Shown: in pieces, positions 57,424 to 64,000 of the stretch | How positions within the stretch are numbered: the stretch's first letter is position 1 | How the letters are laid out: each line of letters begins with the position of its first letter | Source: Streptomyces zaomyceticus | GTDB taxonomy: Bacteria; Actinomycetota; Actinomycetes; Streptomycetales; Streptomycetaceae | NCBI RefSeq assembly: GCF_014656215.1 | Contig: NZ_BNBZ01000001.1 | Span: 310,001 to 374,000 of the forward strand | Direction of reading: 5' to 3' | Length of the DNA stretch: 64,000 bases | Program-made: the position numbers and the translations under genes | Notes under the pieces: model-generated | The model's input: only the letters and a program-made list of their open reading frames with translations | The model's database searches: none | What the model was told of the DNA's origin: nothing

Positions 57424-57446
57424 GCGGGGTTCAGTGGTGAGCGGGG
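57415..57446 (+). repeat. 15-bp direct repeat at the stop/start junction before pknG
   Basis: CAGTGGTGAGCGGGG occurs at 57415-57429 and again at 57432-57446. The first copy carries the stop codon of the coiled-coil gene, the second the GTG GTG start of the kinase gene. It looks like a tandem duplication of a former TGGTGA overlap. Confidence 0.75.
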
Positions 57447-60118
57447 AGACGGGCGTGGGGAGCTGTCAGCGTCCTTCGTGCGAGGGTTCGTACGAGGACA
57501 TGGGAGGCGGCGAGCTGTACTGCGACACCTGCGGGCTCGCCCCGGTGGTCGCGCCCTCGGGGTCTCCCCGGCCCGAGCGGAGCCGGGAGCCCGGGGAAGG
57601 GCTCATCGCCTCGACGCCGACGGGCATCGCCGTGCCCGGCAAGGGTGCGGCCGGTGTCGGGGGGCCGGACTCCAGCTCCGCGCGGAGCGGTTCGCGGGCG
57701 TCCTCGCGGGCCTCGTCGCGCTCGTCGCGCTCGTCGCGCTCGTCGCGCTCGTCGACGTCTCGTCGTTCGGTCTCCGGGCGGCTTTCGCGCTCCCTGTCCG
57801 GGGGCTCCACGTCCCGCTCGGTGTCGGTCCGCAGCTCGGGGAAGTCGACCGGTCAGTCCGCCAGGAACCGGCTGGGCGCGGGCCTGGTGTCGATTCCGGA
57901 GGTGCCGCGTCCCGACCCGCGTGCCGCGGTGATGGAGAAGCCCGAGGTTCCCGAGCGGAAGCGATTCTGCTCCCGCTCCGACTGCGGGGCCCCGGTGGGG
58001 CGTTCGCGGGGCGAGCGGCCGGGCCGCACGGAGGGCTTCTGCACCAAGTGCGGGCACCCCTACTCCTTCGTGCCGAAGCTGCGCGGCGGCGACATCGTCC
58101 ACGGCCAGTACGAGGTCGCGGGCTGCCTCGCGCACGGCGGTCTCGGCTGGATCTACCTCGCCGTCGACCGGGCCGTCTCCGACCGGTGGGTCGTCCTCAA
58201 GGGCCTCCTCGACACCGGTGACCAGGACGCCATGGCCGCCGCGATCTCCGAGCGCCGCTTCCTCGCCGAGATCGAGCACTCCAACATCGTCCGCATCTAC
58301 AACTTCGTCGAGCACCTCGACCAGCGCACCGGCTCCATGGACGGGTACATCGTCATGGAGTACGTGGGCGGCAAGTCGCTCAAGGAGATCGCCAACGACC
58401 GGCGCACCCCGGACGGCCGGCGCGATCCCCTGCCGGTCGAGCAGGCCTGCGCGTACGGGATCGAGGCCCTCGAGGCGCTCGGACACCTGCACAGCAGGAA
58501 CCTGCTGTACTGCGACTTCAAGGTCGACAACGCCATCCAGTCCGAGGACCAGTTGAAGCTCATCGACATGGGCGCGGTCCGGCGGATGGACGACGACGAG
58601 TCCGCGATCTACGGCACGGTCGGCTATCAGGCGCCGGAGGTGGCGGAGGTCGGCCCCTCGGTGGCGAGCGACCTGTACACGGTGGCGCGCACGCTCGCGG
58701 TGATGGCCTTCGACTTCCAGGGCTACACGAACGTCTTCGTGGACTCGCTGCCCGACCCCGACAACATCGCGGTCTTCCGGACGTACGAGTCCTTCTACCG
58801 CTTCCTGGTCCGCGCCACCGACCCCGACCCGGCGCGCCGGTTCGCCTCCGCCCAGGAGATGGCGGAGCAGCTGACCGGTGTGCTGCGGGAGGTGGTGGCG
58901 CTGCAGTCGGGGCGGCCGCGCCCGGCGCTGTCGACGCTGTTCGGCACGGAGGTACGGGTCACGGACACGGCCCTGTTCGCCGAGCTGACGGAGGACGTGT
59001 CGCTGCTCGGGGCCCGCAGGGCCCGCAGGGGCCGCAGGCAGCCCGCACTGCCGGGGCCCGTTCCCGGCGCGGCTCCCTCCACGGGGCCCGGAGCGAGGTC
59101 TTCCGGAGCGGGGTCTTCCGGAGCAGGGCCTTCCGGCTCGGGGCTTTCGGGCGGAGGGCTTTCCGGCGGGGGGCCGGGGCTCGGGGAGCTGCTCGCGCCG
59201 CTCGACGCGCCCGGCACCGCGCTCGCGCTGCCCGTCCCGCGCGTCGACACGGGCGACCCCAACGCCGGCTTCCTCGCCGGTCTGGCCGCCGCGGCGCCCG
59301 GTGAACTGCTCGCCGCGCTCCAGGCCGCGCCCGCGCCCTCCACCGAGCTGCGGCTGCGCACCCTGCGGGCCCAGCTGGAGCTGCGCGACCTGCCGTCCGC
59401 CGTCCGGACCCTGGCCGGTCTGGAGGAGCGGGACGCGGACGACTGGCGGGTCGTCTGGTACCGGGGCGTCACGTCCCTGGTCACCGGTGACCACGAGCAC
59501 GCGGCCCTCGCCTTCGACGCGGTGTACGACGCCTTCCCGGGCGAGCCGTCGCCGAAGCTGGCCCTCGGGATCTGCGCCGAGGTGCTCGGCCAGCTGGACA
59601 ACGCCGCCGAGTACTACCGCCTGGTGTGGGCCACCGACCCGAGTTTCGTCAGCGCGGCCTTCGGGCTCGCCCGGGTCCAGCTCGCGGCGGGCGACCGTAC
59701 CGGAGCCGTACGGACCCTGGAATCCGTGCCGGAGGCCTCGATCCACTACACCGCGGCCCGGGTGGCGACCGTACGGGCGCGGCTGCGGCGGCGCCCGGCG
59801 TGGGAGCCGCTCGGTGCCGATCTGACGGCCGCCGCCGCGCAGGTCTCCGCGCTCCAGGGCTTCGGTCTCGACCCGGTGCGCCGGGAGCAGTTGTCGACGG
59901 AGGTCCTCGGGACGGCTCTCGACTGGGTACTCTCCGGGAGTCCCGGTGCGGAACCGGGCGGCGGCGCGCTGCTGCTCGGGAGTGAACTGGACGAGCGCGG
60001 ACTGCGCTTCGGCCTCGAACGCTCGTACCGGGTGCTGGCCCGGCTCGCCCAGCAGGGCGAGGAGAGGATCGAACTGGTGGAGCGGGCCAACCGCTTCCGT
60101 CCCCGGACGTGGGTGTGA
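57434..60118 (+). CDS. pknG: PknG-type serine/threonine protein kinase with zinc motifs, Ser/Arg-rich linker and TPR domain
   Basis: An 894-residue soluble kinase. Cys11/Cys16/Cys30/Cys33 form one zinc knot and Cys179/Cys184/Cys203/Cys206 a second, rubredoxin-like one. Between them, residues 80-137 are a Ser/Arg-dipeptide linker. The kinase domain (about 220-490) has GGLGWIYLAV, Lys256, the catalytic loop LLYCDFKVDN (Asp361, Asn366; Cys instead of Arg before Asp, as in other non-RD PknG kinases), DMG 378-380 and APE 400-402. A Gly/Ser linker then leads to a TPR-like C-terminus. Mycobacterial PknG phosphorylates FHA proteins such as GarA. Confidence 0.92.
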   Translation: MVSGETGVGSCQRPSCEGSYEDMGGGELYCDTCGLAPVVAPSGSPRPERSREPGEGLIASTPTGIAVPGKGAAGVGGPDSSSARSGSRASSRASSRSSRSSRSSRSSTSRRSVSGRLSRSLSGGSTSRSVSVRSSGKSTGQSARNRLGAGLVSIPEVPRPDPRAAVMEKPEVPERKRFCSRSDCGAPVGRSRGERPGRTEGFCTKCGHPYSFVPKLRGGDIVHGQYEVAGCLAHGGLGWIYLAVDRAVSDRWVVLKGLLDTGDQDAMAAAISERRFLAEIEHSNIVRIYNFVEHLDQRTGSMDGYIVMEYVGGKSLKEIANDRRTPDGRRDPLPVEQACAYGIEALEALGHLHSRNLLYCDFKVDNAIQSEDQLKLIDMGAVRRMDDDESAIYGTVGYQAPEVAEVGPSVASDLYTVARTLAVMAFDFQGYTNVFVDSLPDPDNIAVFRTYESFYRFLVRATDPDPARRFASAQEMAEQLTGVLREVVALQSGRPRPALSTLFGTEVRVTDTALFAELTEDVSLLGARRARRGRRQPALPGPVPGAAPSTGPGARSSGAGSSGAGPSGSGLSGGGLSGGGPGLGELLAPLDAPGTALALPVPRVDTGDPNAGFLAGLAAAAPGELLAALQAAPAPSTELRLRTLRAQLELRDLPSAVRTLAGLEERDADDWRVVWYRGVTSLVTGDHEHAALAFDAVYDAFPGEPSPKLALGICAEVLGQLDNAAEYYRLVWATDPSFVSAAFGLARVQLAAGDRTGAVRTLESVPEASIHYTAARVATVRARLRRRPAWEPLGADLTAAAAQVSALQGFGLDPVRREQLSTEVLGTALDWVLSGSPGAEPGGGALLLGSELDERGLRFGLERSYRVLARLAQQGEERIELVERANRFRPRTWV
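57712..57747 (+). repeat. Four perfect 9-bp tandem repeats in the Ser/Arg linker of pknG
   Basis: Four copies of CTCGTCGCG with a degenerate fifth, in frame, encoding Ser-Ser-Arg units. Unit loss or gain changes linker length without a frameshift. Confidence 0.8.
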
Positions 60119-60120
60119 GG

Positions 60121-61596
60121 ATGTCCCAGAAGCCGAAGCCGTCGCACGGTCTCACCGCCTGCCCGGACTGCACGGAACCCCTTGAGCCGGGTGACAGGTT
60201 CTGCGGGGCCTGCGGCTACGACCTGACGGCCGTACCGGTCGCCGAGGCCGAGCCGGACCGCCCCACCGTGGTCATCGGCGCCCCTGTCGCCTGGCCGGAC
60301 GCCCCTCCCCGGGACCCCGGTTCGCTGTCGACCCTGACCCAGCATCCGGGTGACCTCCCGGGCACCGACTCCGGTGGCCGTGACCTGCCCACGATGGCGG
60401 TCCGCACGGACGGGCCGTCCGTGCCGCCCGTCGCCGCCGGGGAGACGACGACGGGCAGCGGGGACTTCGAGCTGGCCGCTCCGGACCCGCGCGCGGCCGT
60501 ACGGACGGACCCGGCCCCTCCGCCCCCCGCAGCCCCGGCGCACCCCGTGCCCCCGGCCCCCGCGGCTCCGGCACCGGCGGCTCCGGCCGCGCCCGCCGCA
60601 CCGGCACAAGCACCGGCACCGGCACCGGCCGTCGAACCCGCTCCCGCGTCCGGTTCCGCTTCCGATTCCGGTTCCGCGCTGTGCGTGGCCTGCCGGGCCG
60701 GGCGGGTGGACACCGACGGCTACTGCGAGAACTGCGGACACGCGCAGCCCCGCGAGCGCGACCACATGGAGCGGGAGCTCGAAGGGGTCGCCGCCGTCAG
60801 TGACCGGGGGCTGCGCCATCACCGCAACGAGGACGCGTTCGCCGTCTCGGCGACCACGCTCCCCGACGGCTCCCCCGCCACCCTCGCCATCGTCTGCGAC
60901 GGCGTGTCCTCGGCGACCCGCCCCGACGAGGCCTCCGCCGCCGCGGCCGAGGCGGCCGGCGCCTCGCTGCTCGCCGCGCTGCCCCGGGGCGTCCACCCGC
61001 AGCAGGCGATGCACGAGGCCATCGTGGCCGCCGCCGAGGCCGTCAACTCCCTCGCGGAGGAACCCGGTCAGGACGGGTCGGAGCACGATCCGCACCGCCA
61101 CCGCAACGCCCCGGCCTGCACCATCGTCGGCTCCGTCGTCGCCGACGGCCTGCTGATCGTGGGCTGGGTCGGCGACAGCCGTGTCTACTGGGTGCCGGAC
61201 GACCGGGCCACCCCGGCCGCCCGGCTCACCGAGGACGACTCGTGGGCCGCGCAGATGGTCGCGGCGGGCCTGATGAACGAGGCGGAGGCGTACGCGGACG
61301 AGCGGGCGCACGCGATCACCGGCTGGCTCGGCGCCGACGCGTACGAACTGGAGCCGCACACGGCCGCGTTCAAGCCGGACCGGTCCGGTGTGGTGGTGGT
61401 CTGCACCGATGGCCTGTGGAACTACGCGGAGGGCGCCGACGACATGGCGCGGGTCGTCCCGGCCGACGCGTCGGGCCGCCCGCTGCACAGCGCCCAGGTC
61501 CTGGTCGGACACGCCCTGGACGGCGGAGGCCACGACAACATCACGGTCGCGCTCGTGCCGTTCACCGTCGATCCCCAAGGGGCAGGATCCGCCTGA
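60121..61596 (+). CDS. PP2C-family serine/threonine phosphatase with two zinc ribbons
   Basis: A 491-residue phosphatase, start ATG 60121, two bases after the pknG stop; GTG 60115 is possible. A zinc ribbon near the N-terminus (CPDCTEPLEPGDRFCGACGYDL) and another at about residue 190 (CVACRAGRVDTDGYCENCGH) flank a 150-residue Pro/Ala-rich linker. The PP2C domain has DRGLRHHRNEDAFAV, IVCDGVSS, VGWVGDSRVYWV, VVCTDGLWNY and GGHDNITVALV, with the metal-binding Asp residues intact. It is the natural opponent of the kinase just upstream. Confidence 0.93.
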   Translation: MSQKPKPSHGLTACPDCTEPLEPGDRFCGACGYDLTAVPVAEAEPDRPTVVIGAPVAWPDAPPRDPGSLSTLTQHPGDLPGTDSGGRDLPTMAVRTDGPSVPPVAAGETTTGSGDFELAAPDPRAAVRTDPAPPPPAAPAHPVPPAPAAPAPAAPAAPAAPAQAPAPAPAVEPAPASGSASDSGSALCVACRAGRVDTDGYCENCGHAQPRERDHMERELEGVAAVSDRGLRHHRNEDAFAVSATTLPDGSPATLAIVCDGVSSATRPDEASAAAAEAAGASLLAALPRGVHPQQAMHEAIVAAAEAVNSLAEEPGQDGSEHDPHRHRNAPACTIVGSVVADGLLIVGWVGDSRVYWVPDDRATPAARLTEDDSWAAQMVAAGLMNEAEAYADERAHAITGWLGADAYELEPHTAAFKPDRSGVVVVCTDGLWNYAEGADDMARVVPADASGRPLHSAQVLVGHALDGGGHDNITVALVPFTVDPQGAGSA

Positions 61597-61649
61597 GCGG
61601 CCGCCGATCCCCGTCCCCTTCACCGCTGTTGTCCGAGGAGCAGTAACAG

Positions 61650-62981
61650 ATGGCGAAGTTCTCCAAGTCGACCGTGCCGCAGTTCTCGGTGGACGTCTAC
61701 CAGAACGAGTTCCTGCCCGAGGGCGGCCGGGACGTGAGCGCGATCGTCACGGTCACCTCCACCGGGGGCGGCACCGGCGGCCTGCGGCCGCTCGCCCCGG
61801 CGGGCGCCGGCGCGGCCGGGGTCGTGATCATGGTCGACTGCTCCGGCTCGATGGACTATCCCTCCACCAAGATGCGGGGCGCCCGGGAGGCGACGGCCGC
61901 CGCCGTCGACACCCTGCGCGACGGCACGTCCTTCGCCGTCGTCGCCGGTACGCACGTGGCGAAGGAGGTCTACCCGGGGAACGGCCGGCTCGCCGTCGCC
62001 GACGCCCGTACCCGGGCCGAGGCCAAGGAGTCGCTGCGCCGGCTGAGCGCCGGCGGCGGCACGGCCATCGGCACCTGGCTGCGGCTCGCGGACCGGCTGC
62101 TCTCCTCCGCCGAGCTCACCATCCGGCACGGCATCCTGCTGACCGACGGCCGCAACGAGCACGAGTCGCCGGAGGAGCTGCGGGCCGCGCTCGACAGCTG
62201 CGCGGGCCGCTTCACCTGCGACGCGCGCGGGGTCGGCGCCGACTGGGAGGTCAAGGAGGTCACCGGGATCGCCTCGGCGCTCCTCGGCACCGCCGACATC
62301 GTCGCCGACCCGTCCGCCCTCGCCGACGACTTCACCACGATGATGGAGAAGGCGATGGGCAAGGGCGTCGCGGACGTCGCCCTGCGCCTGTGGACTCCCG
62401 TCGGGGTGGAGATCGCCTTCGTGAAGCAGGTGGCGCCGACGGTCGAGGACCTGACCGGGCGGCGCACGGAGGCCGGACCCCGCGCCGGGGACTACCCGAC
62501 GGGCTCGTGGGGCGACGAGTCCCGCGACTACCACGTGAGCGTCCGGGTGCCGCAGGCCGTGGTCGGCCAGGAGATGCTCGCCGCCCGGGTCTCCCTGATC
62601 GCGCCGGACCCGCTGGGCGGCGACCCGAAGCCGCTGTCCCAAGGACTGGTACGGGCGGTGTGGACGGACGACCTGGCGATGTCGACCTCGATCAACCCGC
62701 AGGTCGCGCACTACACGGGTCAGGCCGAGCTCGCCGATGTCATCCAGCAGGGTCTCGATGCCCGCAAATCGGGCGATCACGACGGCGCGACGGCCAAATT
62801 GGGCCGCGCCGTGCAGCTGGCGGCGGCGTCCGGCAACGCCGATACGGCGAAATTGCTTTCGAAGGTGGTCGACGTGGTCGATGCGGCGACCGGTACTGTG
62901 CGTTTGAAGGCGAAGGTCGCGGAAGCGGACGAGATGACACTCGAGACCCGCTCCACCAAGACCGTTCGCGTCAAGAGGTAG
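61650..62981 (+). CDS. von Willebrand factor A domain protein
   Basis: A 443-residue cytoplasmic protein with GAGGAG before its ATG. The VWA domain has a complete metal-ion-dependent adhesion site: VIMVDCSGSMDYP (DxSxS), a conserved Thr in AGGGTAIGTWL and LLTDGRNEHE. A beta-rich part and a helical, TPR-like C-terminus (ADVIQQGLDARKSGDHDGATAKLGRAVQLAAASGNADTAKLLSKVVDVVD) follow. It lies between the phosphatase and the zinc-ribbon protein in the same operon. VWA proteins often organise protein complexes, here perhaps with phosphoproteins. Confidence 0.9.
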   Translation: MAKFSKSTVPQFSVDVYQNEFLPEGGRDVSAIVTVTSTGGGTGGLRPLAPAGAGAAGVVIMVDCSGSMDYPSTKMRGAREATAAAVDTLRDGTSFAVVAGTHVAKEVYPGNGRLAVADARTRAEAKESLRRLSAGGGTAIGTWLRLADRLLSSAELTIRHGILLTDGRNEHESPEELRAALDSCAGRFTCDARGVGADWEVKEVTGIASALLGTADIVADPSALADDFTTMMEKAMGKGVADVALRLWTPVGVEIAFVKQVAPTVEDLTGRRTEAGPRAGDYPTGSWGDESRDYHVSVRVPQAVVGQEMLAARVSLIAPDPLGGDPKPLSQGLVRAVWTDDLAMSTSINPQVAHYTGQAELADVIQQGLDARKSGDHDGATAKLGRAVQLAAASGNADTAKLLSKVVDVVDAATGTVRLKAKVAEADEMTLETRSTKTVRVKR

Positions 62982-63022
62982 CCCGGCCAGCGGGCCGGAC
63001 GACGAGAGGGGGAAGCACCGAC

Positions 63023-64000
63023 ATGCCTACCTGCCCGAACGGACACCAGTCGGTCTCCGACGACTGGTGCGAGGTCTGCGGCCATCGCATGGCCGGGGCG
63101 GGTGCGCCGACGGGTGCCGTACCGCCGCCTCCCCCGCCGCCGCCCCCCGCGTACGGATATCCCGGCCCCGGCCGGCCCTCGTCGGGCCCGCCGCCCGGCG
63201 CGCCCGACGGTCCCGGCGGCTACGGCGGCCCCGGTGCGCCCGGTGCGCCCGGTGGCTACGGCGCCCCCGACGCCCCCGGAGGCTACGGCGGCCCGGGTGG
63301 TCCCGGTGGCCACGGTGCCCCGCCCGCTCCCGGCGGCTTCGGTCCCGGCGGCGACCCGAACGCGACGGCCCAGGCGGAGCTCTGCCCGCAGTGCCGTACC
63401 CCGCGTGAGCACATGGCGCCGTTCTGCGAGGAGTGCCGCTGGAACTTCCTCACGAACACGGCCACCTCCTACACGCCGGTGGCCCCGCAGAACGTCCCCT
63501 CCGCGCAGCGCCAGCCGGGCCCGCCGCCCGGTCTCAACCTGCCGCCGGGCTTCCAGTCCACGCCGCCGCCCCCGCAGGGCGGGCAGCAGCCGCCGCACGA
63601 GTCGTTCGACTACCAGGGTTCGCGGCCCTCGCAGGTGAACCGCCCGGCGGAGCCGCTGGGCGGCGACCCCACGCACCACCAGGCGCCGCCGCAGCGCCCG
63701 CCTGCGCAGCAGCCCCCCGTGCAGCAGCCGCCTGCGCCCCCGGCGTACCTCCAGGCCCCGGCGGCTCCGCCGGCCGCACCGGCCCAGGCCCCGGCGCCGC
63801 CCGCGCCGCCGGGACCCCGCGCGGACGACGACTGGCTCCTGCCGCCGCCGTCCCAGCACCAGGCGCCCCCGCAGCACCAGGCACCGCCGCAGCCCCCTCA
63901 GCACCAGGGGCCGCCCCCGCAGCACATGGGTCCGCCGCCCCAGCAGCACCAGGGGCAGGGGCCGTACCAGCAGCAGGGACCGCCGCCCCCGCAGCAGCAG
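63023..64000 (+). CDS. Zinc-ribbon and Pro/Gln-rich protein, probably an FHA protein (cut by window end)
   Basis: ATG 63023 follows GAGGGGGAAG, and the frame is open for 326 codons to the right edge. An N-terminal zinc motif (CPNGHQSVSDDWCEVCGH) is followed by a Gly/Pro-rich collagen-like linker, a second zinc ribbon at about residue 123 (CPQCRTPREHMAPFCEECRW) and a long Pro/Gln-rich region with QHQAPPQ repeats. The missing C-terminus cannot be seen. In Streptomyces such N-termini often precede an FHA phosphothreonine-binding domain, which would make it a candidate substrate or reader of the PknG-like kinase. That part is inference. Confidence 0.75.
   Translation, partial: MPTCPNGHQSVSDDWCEVCGHRMAGAGAPTGAVPPPPPPPPPAYGYPGPGRPSSGPPPGAPDGPGGYGGPGAPGAPGGYGAPDAPGGYGGPGGPGGHGAPPAPGGFGPGGDPNATAQAELCPQCRTPREHMAPFCEECRWNFLTNTATSYTPVAPQNVPSAQRQPGPPPGLNLPPGFQSTPPPPQGGQQPPHESFDYQGSRPSQVNRPAEPLGGDPTHHQAPPQRPPAQQPPVQQPPAPPAYLQAPAAPPAAPAQAPAPPAPPGPRADDDWLLPPPSQHQAPPQHQAPPQPPQHQGPPPQHMGPPPQQHQGQGPYQQQGPPPPQQQ

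Overview
The window reads as high-G+C actinobacterial chromosome, almost certainly Streptomyces. Signs are the strong third-position GC codon bias, frequent GTG starts, mycothiol-type and Eis-type enzymes, the clpP1-clpP2-clpX/tig cluster, a nickel-responsive sodF leader, a chitosan-type csn operon and a GlnX/GlnH/PknG-type kinase locus. There is no transposase, integrase, rRNA or CRISPR array, so it looks like core or near-core chromosome. The only mobile-like features are short palindromic repeats. No gene-free stretch exceeds about 260 bases.

Layout, left to right. 1-5400: end of an unknown gene, then on the minus strand tig, clpP1, clpP2 and clpX (protein folding and proteolysis), and tRNA-Pro(UGG) and tRNA-Gly(UCC). 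5500-10500: an amphi-Trp protein with a histone-H1-like tail, a tiny membrane protein, a membrane PP2C phosphatase, an Eis-like acetyltransferase, a Nei-type DNA glycosylase and rpiB. 10600-16000: three paralogous amino-acid permeases with bioY between them. 16100-20400: sodF with a candidate Nur box, a mycothiol-nitroreductase-like DsbA protein and aminopeptidase N. 20500-26100: an AbiEi/Vsr-like protein, a secreted serine hydrolase, a NUDIX gene broken by a short palindromic insertion, an HPP membrane protein, a flavin-nucleotide-binding protein, and a VOC protein divergent from a CGNR regulator. 26200-33500: a large secreted subtilase, stand-alone asd and a second pepN. 33600-38500: allantoicase, LysR, two EamA exporters and a divergent MarR regulator. 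38500-45100: small membrane protein, malQ with a coupled repeat peptide, a secreted GH84 glycosidase and an HNH nuclease. 45300-53400: MscS channel, then csnR-csnEFGHK for glucosamine-oligosaccharide uptake. 53600-64000: glnX-glnH-coiled coil-pknG-PP2C-VWA-zinc-ribbon/proline-rich protein (cut by the window end).

How they work together. The csn block is a complete uptake and processing unit (regulator, lipoprotein, two permeases, GH4 glycosidase, kinase) lacking only the ATPase, which Streptomyces usually supplies in trans. The last block is the most interesting. It joins the mycobacterial GlnX-GlnH-PknG amino-acid sensing module to a phosphatase, a VWA protein and a further zinc-ribbon protein. 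Zinc-ribbon pairs recur in the kinase, the phosphatase and the last gene, suggesting one phospho-signalling assembly.

Regulatory DNA is unusually readable here. A 44-bp LysR-type promoter pattern occurs twice, before EamA-LysR and before allantoicase. There is a perfect CsnR-type palindrome behind a good promoter, a Nur-type box at sodF, a ClgR-type box at clpP1, CTAACC/GGTTAG half-sites at the CGNR gene, and many strong hairpin terminators between convergent genes.
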